Source of the DNA: CAVQBP01 sp963740945
Lineage (GTDB): Bacteria; Bacteroidota; Ignavibacteria; Ignavibacteriales; Ignavibacteriaceae
Reading direction: 5' to 3'
DNA length: 64,000 bases
Assembly: GCA_963740945.1 (NCBI GenBank)
Contig: CAVUGE010000007.1
Location: 1-64,000 of the forward strand
Shown: piece by piece, positions 56,103-64,000 of the stretch
How positions within the stretch are numbered: the first letter of the stretch is position 1
Layout: each line of letters opens with the position of its first letter
The notes under the pieces: generated by a model
Databases searched by the model: none
What the model was told of the DNA's origin: nothing
What the model saw: the letters and a program-made list of their open reading frames with translations, nothing else
Position numbers and translations under genes: made by a program

Positions 56103-56319
56103 ATTTACCTATTATTTGTCAAAAAACATTTTTATTAGTATTACAAATTTAAGGTAAATTTTATTTAACTACTATTAAATCCAATCGTTTTATTACTGTG
56201 TTCACTGTGTTGCCGTATTATTATCCTGCTAAATTTTTGCCAGCACTTAATAAAATAACATTGTTAACAAAATAACAATAAAACAATTTAGCAATTAGAA
56301 TTCAGATTAAGCTGGATTT

Positions 56320-57561
56320 TTATTTAATTGGTAAGACAGGTTCTGAGTTTACAGTCAACCTGATCATATCTATCTTATTTTGTGAAGATCGTGCAATTAA
56401 TATATTGAAATTATTGATTGATATGTTCTCTCCTTGAGCAGGAATTCTTCCCAGATTATAGGAGATGTACCCTCCTACAGTCTCATAATCTCCTAATGGT
56501 ATTTCCAGATTGAATTTTTCGTTAATATAGTCGATTTCAACTTTTCCGCTAATTAAATATTCATTTGGCCCTATCTTTTTACAAATATCTTCTTCTACAT
56601 CGTATTCATCCTCTATTTCACCAAAAAGTTCCTCAATAATATCTTCCATAGTTACTATTCCGGCTGTACCACCGAATTCATCAATAACAACAGCAATAGA
56701 TACATGTTTGTTTAAAAACTCATTCAGCATTTCAAAACTTTTTTTGGTTTCAGGTACAAAAATGACCTCTCTTAAAACACTTTCTATATTTTTTGGATTT
56801 TTAAAGATATCATACGCGTAAACCACACCTTTAATATTATCAAGATTATCTTCATAAACCGGGAGTTTAGAGTAACCGGATTCAATAAAAATATTAAGCA
56901 TATCCTGAATATTTTGTCGGATTTCAATTCCGGTAATATCAGTTCTTGGTCTCATAGCTTCATAAACTCTTTGTTCACTTAAGGCAAATACTTTACTGAT
57001 AATATCACTTTCACTTTTGTTTACTTTACCTGCAGCATGACTTTCTTTCACAAGTGATTCAATATCTTCCTTACTGAAAAGGTATTTAATGTTTTCTTCT
57101 CTTGTATTTGAAGACTGGGTTAAAAATGATGAAAATGAAGATGTGATTTTTACAAATGGATATAGTATAAAATATAAGGCTCGAATAGGTAAAGCGGAAA
57201 TTAATATAACCCGGTCTGCAAGTTCTCTTGATAAATATTTTGGTATTAGTTCTCCGAAAATCAGGAGGAAAAAGGTTGATATAAAAAGAATTGAAAACTC
57301 ATCCAATCCAAAAGCAGTGCTTAAGATTATTGTACTCATTGATGCAAACGAAATATTAACAATATTATTCCCCAATAAAATTACCGAAAAGAACTCTTGA
57401 GGCTTATTTGCAAAAAAATATGCATTTTTTGCAGAAAGTTCTTTTTTTCTTGCACGGACTTCAATTTTTATTTTACTGGCTGCAACATAAGCCATTTCAG
57501 AACCAGCAAAAAATCCGCTTATTATTATTAGTACTATTAAAACTAGAAATTCCGAAAACAT
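56320..57561 (-). CDS. CNNM/CorC-type hemolysin-family transporter
   Basis: 413 residues. N-terminal DUF21 with about four membrane helices (IIISGFFAGSEMAYVAASKIK), a CBS pair (~205-325, with MRPRTDITGIEIRQNIQDML and SIAVVIDEFGGTAGIVTMED) and a CorC_HlyC domain at the end (IGPNEYLISGKVEIDYINEK). It is a probable Mg2+ or divalent-cation transporter. It is on the same strand as the ubiA-like gene 51 bases upstream. Confidence 0.9.
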   Translation of the reverse strand: MFSEFLVLIVLIIISGFFAGSEMAYVAASKIKIEVRARKKELSAKNAYFFANKPQEFFSVILLGNNIVNISFASMSTIILSTAFGLDEFSILFISTFFLLIFGELIPKYLSRELADRVILISALPIRALYFILYPFVKITSSFSSFLTQSSNTREENIKYLFSKEDIESLVKESHAAGKVNKSESDIISKVFALSEQRVYEAMRPRTDITGIEIRQNIQDMLNIFIESGYSKLPVYEDNLDNIKGVVYAYDIFKNPKNIESVLREVIFVPETKKSFEMLNEFLNKHVSIAVVIDEFGGTAGIVTMEDIIEELFGEIEDEYDVEEDICKKIGPNEYLISGKVEIDYINEKFNLEIPLGDYETVGGYISYNLGRIPAQGENISINNFNILIARSSQNKIDMIRLTVNSEPVLPIK

Positions 57562-57612
57562 ATTTGTTTCAATTGTTACTTAACGCCGGTTTTCTTAAAC
57601 CTTGCGGTTTTT

Positions 57613-58482
57613 CTAAATATTCTTATAGATAATTAAAACACTGGTCAGAATATACAATAAAATATTAATAATCATAGGAAGATCACTCACAAGTATTTTC
57701 GATGTGTTTTCTCCTTTTGAATTCATGTAAACAAGGTACATGTATCTGAAAATTCCGAAAACAACAAACGGGGTAGTAAAAATTAATTTTTCAGTTCCGA
57801 AAACCGATACTGTTCTTGATGCGACTGAATATAATGCATAACAAATTATAACTCCTGCAGCTGCTACTGTTGTCATTTGATCCGAAAAAGTAATCGAATA
57901 TTCAGCCAGAACTTTTCTTGTTGACACATTTTCTACTAATGTAAGTTCGGAACGTCTTTTCATTACTCCTAAAAATAATGAGATAAACATCGTAGTCAGT
58001 ATGAGCCAATTTGATATTTCAACATTAATAACAACCGCTCCCGATATTATCCTGATCATAAAACCGGCAGCAATACTGAAAATATCTATTATTACTATAT
58101 TCTTTAATTTTATTGAATAAAAAATATTAATAACGATGTATAATAGTAGAAGGGCATCAAAAGCAAGGTTGAAAAATGGAAGCAGCGATAATATTATTAA
58201 AGATAAAATAATTACTGAATAAATTGCGGATTTCTTAGAAATCCTTCCGGATGCCAAAGGTCTCTCTTTTTTTACCGGATGGTTTCTGTCGGATTCTATG
58301 TCAATAATATCATTTAGTACATAAACTAAGCTCGATGCCAGGCAGAATTCAAAAAAACCTGCTGCAACAATTAATAATAATTCTAAATTGAACAGGTTTT
58401 TTGAAAAAACTATCGGGACAAAAATAAAAACATTTTTAATCCATTGATGGAGGCGGAATAACTTTAAATATTCCTTGACCAT
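57613..58482 (-). CDS. UbiA-family prenyltransferase (DPPR synthase-like)
   Basis: 289 residues and about nine membrane helices. The start EYLKLFRLHQWIKNVFIFVP and the Asp motif NDIIDIESDRNHPVKKERPL are typical of decaprenyl-phosphate phosphoribose synthases and related enzymes of arabinan or lipid-sugar synthesis. A quinone prenyltransferase is less likely, since menA is present. The start overlaps the mutase stop by one base (TAATG), so they are coupled. Confidence 0.8.
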   Translation of the reverse strand: MVKEYLKLFRLHQWIKNVFIFVPIVFSKNLFNLELLLIVAAGFFEFCLASSLVYVLNDIIDIESDRNHPVKKERPLASGRISKKSAIYSVIILSLIILSLLPFFNLAFDALLLLYIVINIFYSIKLKNIVIIDIFSIAAGFMIRIISGAVVINVEISNWLILTTMFISLFLGVMKRRSELTLVENVSTRKVLAEYSITFSDQMTTVAAAGVIICYALYSVASRTVSVFGTEKLIFTTPFVVFGIFRYMYLVYMNSKGENTSKILVSDLPMIINILLYILTSVLIIYKNI

Positions 58483-60200
58483 TAAAATACAGCAGCCTCC
58501 TGGTATATTCCGAAGATTTCTTTTAATTCATTTACCATTTCCCCTAATGTCACATAATTATGCGCGGCATTTATTAGAACCGGCATTAAATTATTCCCTT
58601 CTACTGCAGCAATTCTTATATCATCCAAACATTTCTTTACATCTTGTTCATTCCTGCTTTGTCTTAGATCAGCTAGCCTTTTCTTTTGTTTTATTTCAAC
58701 TTCCGGTGAAATAAGTAAAATCGGAATATCTATCTTTTCATCTTTTTCTACAAATTCATTTACTCCCACAATAAATTTTTCTTTTCTTTCAACTTCTTTT
58801 TGATACCAGTAAGCCGAATCAGCTATTTCTTTTTGAAAATAACCTGTTTCGATTGCAGCGATTACTCCTCCAAAAGAATCAATTTCTTCGAAAATCTCAT
58901 TTGCTTCTTTTTCCATTCTATCGGTTAAAGATTCAACAAAATAACTACCGCCCAGCGGGTCAATTGTATTTATAACTCCTGTTTCATAAGCAATGATTTG
59001 CTGGGTTCTTAAAGCAATTTTTACTGCTTTTTCACTCGGCAAAGCAAGAGTCTCATCCATAGAATTTGTATGAAGGGATTGTGTTCCTCCCAAAACTCCT
59101 GCCAGTGCCTGGAATGCAGTACGTATAATATTATTTTCAGGCTGCTGTGCTGTTAAAGTGCAGCCGGCGGTTTGAGTATGAAAACGAAGCCACCATGAAC
59201 GCGGATTTTTAGCCTTATATATTTCTCTCATTCTTTTTGCATATATCTTTCTTGCAGCTCGATATTTCGCAATTTCTTCAAAGAAATCGAGGTGGGAGTT
59301 AAAGAAAAAAGATATTCTTGGTGCAAAATTATCAACATCCATTCCCCGTTCAATACAAGCTTCAATATAAGCAAAACCATCTGCCAGAGTATATGCTAAT
59401 TCCTGAACGGCAGTCGAACCAGCTTCCCGTATATGATATCCGCTGACTGAGACAGGATTCCATAGCGGAACTTCCCTCTGGCAGTAATCAATCATATCTA
59501 CAATTATTCTCATAGAAGGATTTGGAGGATAAATATATTCCTTCTGTGCAATATATTCCTTCAATATATCATTCTGCAGAGTTCCTCTCAAATGTTTGGT
59601 TTCTATCCCCTGCTTCTGAGCTACTGCCAGATAAAAAGCAAAAATCATTGCAGCAGGCGAATTAATTGTCATGGAAGTTGAGACTTTATTTAAAGGAATT
59701 TTATTAAATAAGACTTCCATATCCTTAAGCGAAGAAACAGATACTCCGCAAATTCCGACTTCTCCTTCACTTAAATCCGCATCTGCATCCCATCCCATTA
59801 AAGTAGGAAGATCAAATGCTACCGAAAGGCCTGTTTGACCTTTATTCAATAAATAGTGAAAGCGTTCATTGGTATCTTCTGGTGAACCGAAACCAGCAAA
59901 TTGGCGCATAGTCCATATTTTCCCTCTATACCCGGTCTCATGAATTCCTCTCGTATATGGATATTCACCGGGAAAACCTATATCGCTCAAATAATTTATA
60001 TTCTCAATATCATCAGGACCATATAAAGCTTTTATCTCTTCACCGCTAACCGTAGTAAATTTCATACCCGTATTTTTTGAATTATTTGCTTTTGATAAAT
60101 ATCCATTTTTCTTTTTCTTATAATCTTCGGATACCACAACAACCTCTTTTCTAAGTTCTTTTGGAACTAATTTATTAAATCTGCCTTTTGGGCGGTACAA
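58482..60200 (-). CDS. Methylmalonyl-CoA mutase large (catalytic) subunit
   Basis: 572 residues. TIM-barrel substrate domain with YPYTRGIHETGYRGKIWTMR, GQTGLSVAFDLPTLMGWDAD, SVSGYHIREAGSTAVQELAY, WWLRFHTQTAGCTLTAQQP and GTQSLHTNSMDETLALP. It ends shortly after the barrel: the C-terminal cobalamin-binding domain (DxHxxG) is missing, so it must use a separate small B12-binding subunit. It interconverts methylmalonyl- and succinyl-CoA. The coupling to a UbiA-type gene is unusual. Confidence 0.92.
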   Translation of the reverse strand: MYRPKGRFNKLVPKELRKEVVVVSEDYKKKKNGYLSKANNSKNTGMKFTTVSGEEIKALYGPDDIENINYLSDIGFPGEYPYTRGIHETGYRGKIWTMRQFAGFGSPEDTNERFHYLLNKGQTGLSVAFDLPTLMGWDADADLSEGEVGICGVSVSSLKDMEVLFNKIPLNKVSTSMTINSPAAMIFAFYLAVAQKQGIETKHLRGTLQNDILKEYIAQKEYIYPPNPSMRIIVDMIDYCQREVPLWNPVSVSGYHIREAGSTAVQELAYTLADGFAYIEACIERGMDVDNFAPRISFFFNSHLDFFEEIAKYRAARKIYAKRMREIYKAKNPRSWWLRFHTQTAGCTLTAQQPENNIIRTAFQALAGVLGGTQSLHTNSMDETLALPSEKAVKIALRTQQIIAYETGVINTIDPLGGSYFVESLTDRMEKEANEIFEEIDSFGGVIAAIETGYFQKEIADSAYWYQKEVERKEKFIVGVNEFVEKDEKIDIPILLISPEVEIKQKKRLADLRQSRNEQDVKKCLDDIRIAAVEGNNLMPVLINAAHNYVTLGEMVNELKEIFGIYQEAAVF

Positions 60201-60313
60201 GACAAATCATTTACACTTAAATATTTAAATTTTTTATTTTATTATCATTCTTAATCTGCATCACCTTCATTATTCCATTCTTTAAATATTCATCTCCCAA
60301 TATTCCAACTCTT

Positions 60314-62194
60314 TTAGGTTCTTCCAAACCGTCTGTCGAATTCATCTAAAGATATTTTAACCACTATAGGTCTGCCGTGAGGACAAGCATATGGCATTGA
60401 AGTTGCAAAAAGCTGATCTATCAATAAACGCATTTCCTTGTCGGATAATTTATCTCCTGCTTTAATTGCGGTTTTACATGAATAAGATTTTGCAATATTG
60501 TCTCTTTCCTCTAGCTTTTTTTCTCTTTCATTAGAAATATATTCAACAATCAATTCCAGCAATATTTTTTCTTCCGAACCGCTTTTAACGTCATCAGGGA
60601 CTCCTTCAATAACAATAGTATTTTTGCTGAAAAATTTTATTTCAAATCCCAATTTAATTAAATAAGGATTAATTTCTTTTAATACTTCGATAGTGCCGGG
60701 ATCAAGATCTAAAGTTTTGGGGAATAACAGCTGCTGAGAGAAAGGTAAATTGGCATCGAATCTTTTTAATGCTTTCTCGTAAAGCACCCTTTCGTGCGCT
60801 ACATGCTGGTCTATTATCATTAATCCTGTTTTAATCTGCGACAGAATATATTTGTTATGAAGTTGAATTATAAAAGTTGTTTCATCTTCTGTTTTAACCT
60901 CTTTTGAATACTTAATGTTTGGTATAGAATTACTCGATATGTTCTCACTTCTTGTTTTCTGTTCTTCTATGTAACTAAAAGGATGCGGAAATTCATTTGG
61001 TACTGATTTTACAATTTCATCCGGAATAGTACTGAAAATCAAATCTATCTCCTTATCGGAAAAATTAGTTTTAGCATAAGATTTCTTTTCAACGAATCCC
61101 GGTCTGTCTGAGAAATCCCCTTTTTCTGTTCGATTAAAACTATGAACTTTTAACTTCTCTGTCTCTTCGGTTACTGAATTAAACGACATTGAAGGAACCA
61201 GATCATGAGTTCCAAGGCTTTTTTTAATTACCGTAAGAACAAAGTTGTAAACGTCTTTTTCGTCTTCAAATCTTACTTCTAATTTAGACGGATGAACATT
61301 AACGTCAATCCTTTTAGGATCAATATCCATAAATAATATAAAAAATGGGTAATCTCCTTTTTCAAGAATATTTTCATAAGCAGTAAAAACTGCATGATTT
61401 ATCTGCTTACTTGCAACAAAGCGGGAATTCAAAAATAGATACTGTTCACCCTTACTCTTTTTTAAGAGTGCAGGTTTTCCTATATAACCGTATAAAGAAA
61501 TAAAATCAGTTCTTTCTTCCACCGGTATTAACGCATCAAGCATATTATCTGCAAATACCTGATTGATTCTTTTTTCAAGGTCTCCGGCTGAATAATTAAA
61601 TATTAAATCGTCATTATTATAAAACTTAAAGTTAAGGTCCGGATGACTTATAGAAATTTTATTAAAAGTATCAATAATGTGTTTTAATTCTGTTCCGTCT
61701 GTCTTTAAGAAATTCCTTCTTGCAGGAGTATTATAAAAAAGATTTTTTACAGAAATAGATGTACCTTTGGGAAAAGATCCTTTTTCCCTTACAATACTCC
61801 CTGTCTCTTCATTTCTGAGTAACGTACCTATTTCTTCTTCTCTTGTTTCGGTTCTTATTTCTACCTGGCTGACTGCAGTAATCGAACTGAGTGCTTCACC
61901 TCTGAATCCAAGAGTAGAAATAGCTTCAAGGTCTTCATAGCTGAATATTTTACTAGTAGCATGTTTTTGAATACAAAGCAGTGCATCTTCTTCATTCATT
62001 CCGATACCATTATCAACAATCTGAATGAGAGTTTTACCTGCTCTTTTTACAATCAATTCTATTGTATCCGCACCGGCATCAATAGAATTTTCCATCAACT
62101 CTTTTACTACCGATTCAGGCCTCTGCACTACTTCACCAGCTGCGATTTTATTGGAAATGTTTTCAGGGAGTATTTTAATTCTGTTATCCGGCAT
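60314..62194 (-). CDS. mutL: DNA mismatch repair protein MutL
   Basis: 626 residues. GHKL ATPase motifs VVKELMENSIDAGADTIEL, VDNGIGMNEEDA, KHATSKI and LGFRGEALSSI. The C-terminal endonuclease site is DQHVAHERVLYE (DQHA-x2-E-x4-E type with A to V), with SCKTAIKAG and CPHGRP also present. It therefore should nick DNA itself, as in organisms without MutH. It follows folA by 12 bases in a thyA-folA-mutL unit. Confidence 0.95.
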   Translation of the reverse strand: MPDNRIKILPENISNKIAAGEVVQRPESVVKELMENSIDAGADTIELIVKRAGKTLIQIVDNGIGMNEEDALLCIQKHATSKIFSYEDLEAISTLGFRGEALSSITAVSQVEIRTETREEEIGTLLRNEETGSIVREKGSFPKGTSISVKNLFYNTPARRNFLKTDGTELKHIIDTFNKISISHPDLNFKFYNNDDLIFNYSAGDLEKRINQVFADNMLDALIPVEERTDFISLYGYIGKPALLKKSKGEQYLFLNSRFVASKQINHAVFTAYENILEKGDYPFFILFMDIDPKRIDVNVHPSKLEVRFEDEKDVYNFVLTVIKKSLGTHDLVPSMSFNSVTEETEKLKVHSFNRTEKGDFSDRPGFVEKKSYAKTNFSDKEIDLIFSTIPDEIVKSVPNEFPHPFSYIEEQKTRSENISSNSIPNIKYSKEVKTEDETTFIIQLHNKYILSQIKTGLMIIDQHVAHERVLYEKALKRFDANLPFSQQLLFPKTLDLDPGTIEVLKEINPYLIKLGFEIKFFSKNTIVIEGVPDDVKSGSEEKILLELIVEYISNEREKKLEERDNIAKSYSCKTAIKAGDKLSDKEMRLLIDQLFATSMPYACPHGRPIVVKISLDEFDRRFGRT

Positions 62195-62206
62195 AGTTAT
62201 TTCCCA

Positions 62207-62686
62207 TTATACTCTCTCATAATAAATAATCTCAAATTCATCCCTCTTATCCTTATTAACAACTTCCCACTTTGATTTATCATATTCCGGGAAATACACA
62301 TCTCCTTCCGCTTCAAAGTTCATAATTGAAATTATCATCTCGTCTGCAAAATTTATTGCCTGTTTATATACTTCTCCGCCACCTATAATAAATATTTTTT
62401 CACGGTTTTCAGATTGAAAGAAATCAATTGCAGCCTTTAAACTATGGAATATCCTTACATCTTCAAAAGGAAAATTCAGACTAACATTGCTTGTTATTAT
62501 TACATTTAATCTTCCTTTAAGAGGCTTGCCGAGAGTCTCAAAAGTTTTTCTTCCCATAATAACCGGAGAACCTAAAGTTGTATTTTTGAAATGCTGGAAT
62601 TCTTCCTTAACGTGCCAGGGCATTTCTCCGTTTGATCTTCCAATTACATTATTTTTTGCAACTGCTGAAATAATGATAATTTTCAA
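62207..62686 (-). CDS. folA: Dihydrofolate reductase
   Basis: 159 residues. VAKNNVIGRSNGEMPWHVKE (substrate loop), VIMGRKTFETLGKPLKGR, IFIIGGGEVYKQAI and an FPEYDKSKWEVV end. It regenerates tetrahydrofolate used by ThyA. Its start overlaps the thyA stop by 4 bases, as expected for a coupled pair. Confidence 0.95.
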   Translation of the reverse strand: MKIIIISAVAKNNVIGRSNGEMPWHVKEEFQHFKNTTLGSPVIMGRKTFETLGKPLKGRLNVIITSNVSLNFPFEDVRIFHSLKAAIDFFQSENREKIFIIGGGEVYKQAINFADEMIISIMNFEAEGDVYFPEYDKSKWEVVNKDKRDEFEIIYYERV

Positions 62687-63522
62687 ACAGCTACCTCGAA
62701 CTTTATCTTATCATGATACTGGTAATTAATAAGTTCAAAATCATCAAATTCTAAATCATTGATTGGCTTTCTGGCTATTTTAAGTACCGGAAGCGGAAGA
62801 GGTTCACGTTTTAATTGTTCTTTTAATCCTTCAAAGTGATCATATCTTTCATTTTCAGTACCTTTATCACCAACATATATATGAGCATCTATTATGGTAT
62901 GTGCAAAAGCACCTAATTCCAGTTCAACTTCCTGAGCAATTATTTGGGTTAAGATTGAGTAGGCAGCAAGATTGAAAGGTATTCCAAGAGCTATATCGCC
63001 GGACCGCTGCGTTAGGTGACAGTTTAATCTACCATCATTTACATTAAAAGCAAAACTATAATGACAGGGTGGCAGTTTACTCTTTGTAGCATTTCCCGGT
63101 TCCCATGCTGTAACAACAAGTCTTCTGCTGTATGGTTTCTTTTTTAATTCATCTATTACATATTGTATCTGGTCAACTTCGGTTACATTCCAGTTCCCAT
63201 TCTCGTCTTTTTGAGCACTTGGGAAATGCCTCCAGTAATAACCATAAGCAGTTTCAAGGTTTCCATTTTCATCAGCCCATGCATTCCATATTTTTGTATG
63301 TTTCTGCAGGTTTCTAATATGATTTTCTCCGGATAAATACCACAAAACTTCATGAAGCAATGATTTCCATTCCATCTTTTTTGTTGTAATGAGAGGGAAT
63401 CCTTTGGATAAATCGACTTTATAAAAGGCTCCAAAATATGATATTGTATCAATACCGGTTCGTGAAGGTTTCCTTGTACCTTCTTCCATTACCAACCGTA
63501 CAAGATCTAAATACTGCTTCAT
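62683..63522 (-). CDS. thyA: Thymidylate synthase
   Basis: 279 residues. RTGIDTISYFGAFYKVDL, EVLWYLSGENHIRNLQ, AYGYYWRHFPSA, catalytic Cys in LPPCHYSFAFNV and QRSGDIALGIPFNLAAYSIL. It methylates dUMP with methylene-tetrahydrofolate. It heads the thyA-folA-mutL operon. Confidence 0.96.
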   Translation of the reverse strand: MKQYLDLVRLVMEEGTRKPSRTGIDTISYFGAFYKVDLSKGFPLITTKKMEWKSLLHEVLWYLSGENHIRNLQKHTKIWNAWADENGNLETAYGYYWRHFPSAQKDENGNWNVTEVDQIQYVIDELKKKPYSRRLVVTAWEPGNATKSKLPPCHYSFAFNVNDGRLNCHLTQRSGDIALGIPFNLAAYSILTQIIAQEVELELGAFAHTIIDAHIYVGDKGTENERYDHFEGLKEQLKREPLPLPVLKIARKPINDLEFDDFELINYQYHDKIKFEVAV

Positions 63523-63633
63523 TTAAACTCTTTTTTAATTTCAAAATAAATTGATTGTAATTGTACTTAATTTAATAAATTTTAAGGCTGGATAAAACTG
63601 TCAAAACCAGAACCAAATTGTTGTTCTCTACTT

Positions 63634-63673
63634 TGTTATATTGTTTTATGACTCTGCCTTTAACAATATAACA
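63634..63673. terminator. Hairpin, possible terminator
   Basis: TGTTATATTGTT (63634-63645) and AACAATATAACA (63662-63673) form a perfect 12-bp stem with a 16-base loop. It lies downstream of the glycerate kinase gene and upstream of thyA. The stem is A/T-only, so a palindromic repeat is also possible; a similar AACAATA motif occurs at 56264-56297. Confidence 0.5.
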
Positions 63674-63732
63674 ATAAAGCAATTACCTTCTACTTGAGCA
63701 TTCTCATATTCTTAATTAATAATCCCAAATTG

Positions 63733-64000
63733 TTATAATATTTTTTCCAATATTTCTTTGCATGCAAGTTCAATCCCCTTCTCAAAATTGTTTATTGATT
63801 CTTCTATTGAGTTAAAATATTTGGATAATTCAATACAGTATACATTTGTATTAAGTTTTTCTTTTACTTTAGAATCAATCTTTCCGCAAACAAGAAATAT
63901 TCTTTTAACTGAATCTTTAAATTCATTTATAACTATTCCGCAGCCTTTATCCATTAGACTTTGTGTATCAAAAGAACCTTCCCCTGTAACTACATAATCT
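63733..64000 (-). CDS. Glycerate kinase, C-terminal part
   Basis: The frame is open to the right edge; about 88 codons are visible. VVTGEGSFDTQSLMDKG matches the catalytic C-terminal motif of glycerate 2-kinase GlxK (TGEG-x-D-x-Q). The rest ends in a helical tail (EKGIELACKEILEKIL). It phosphorylates glycerate. The remainder is outside the window. Confidence 0.85.
   Translation of the reverse strand, partial: DYVVTGEGSFDTQSLMDKGCGIVINEFKDSVKRIFLVCGKIDSKVKEKLNTNVYCIELSKYFNSIEESINNFEKGIELACKEILEKIL

Noticed and set aside
1..64000. tRNA, rRNA or CRISPR array
   Set aside because: No TPsiC-arm pattern in a cloverleaf context and no regularly spaced direct repeats were found. The only TTCGAATCC-like string is within a coding region at about 16217.

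Overview
The window is a strongly AT-rich bacterial chromosome segment whose gene content points to the Ignavibacteria/Chlorobi-Bacteroidota neighbourhood. The clues are a subtilisin-like protease with a C-terminal type IX-style sorting domain (29178-31163), a TonB-dependent receptor with an N-terminal carboxypeptidase-regulatory-like domain, a LytTR response regulator beside a multi-PAS kinase, a full-length RibBA, FadL- and YjbH-like outer-membrane proteins, and intergenic inverted-repeat elements. No rRNA, tRNA, CRISPR array, phage or insertion-sequence transposase was recognised. Both end genes are cut by the window edges.

Layout. 1-4.7 kb: the end of a metallophosphoesterase gene, a small hairpin element, a frameshifted patatin-like phospholipase, and an ABC transporter with a frameshifted permease. 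4.8-10.9 kb: a secreted PNPOx-like protein, decayed gene fragments, a SpoIIE-type phosphatase sensor, a TlpA-like thioredoxin and a two-gene membrane cassette. 10.8-19.2 kb: a signalling island with a DUF72 gene behind a near-perfect operator-like palindrome, a remnant of a kinase, a five-PAS histidine kinase with a LytTR regulator, a receiver protein with a histidine-phosphoacceptor helix domain but no ATPase domain, a CheW-chemoreceptor pair and a bacteriohemerythrin. 19.4-34 kb: an EamA transporter, TonB receptor, uvrA, YigZ, O-methyltransferase, the S8 protease and lepA-lepB. 34.5-39.9 kb: a + strand run with an ATP-grasp enzyme, an Ig-like anchored protein, a YjbH-like barrel, two low-complexity lipoproteins and a FadL-like porin.

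40-49 kb: rsgA followed by a menaquinone cluster (menF, D, H, B, A, E plus a convergent hotdog thioesterase). It makes every step from chorismate to demethylmenaquinone except MenC, which is absent. 49-53.3 kb: polysaccharide genes (SLBB export protein, rfbB, an RmlD-like reductase). 53.4-64 kb: a mostly - strand housekeeping block with ribBA, tgt-yajC, a CNNM/CorC protein, a UbiA-type prenyltransferase overlapping a methylmalonyl-CoA mutase large subunit, thyA-folA-mutL and the end of a glycerate kinase.

The most notable features are these. (1) Six +/-1 frameshifts in four genes (patatin, ABC permease, LytTR regulator, menE), each repairable by one base at or next to a short homopolymer. They are either assembly errors or recent decay. 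(2) Small inverted-repeat elements of two types with related tips (406-533, 8733-8886, 27812-27955 and a partial copy at 4794-4874). (3) A 32-bp near-perfect palindrome overlapping a -10 element before the DUF72 gene. (4) An rsgA whose conserved start lies on an ATA codon. (5) An 11-bp tandem repeat before the ATP-grasp gene. I did not find a clearly novel multi-gene system. The best candidates are the 34.5-39.9 kb envelope block, the metallophosphoesterase-patatin pair and the receiver-DHp protein.
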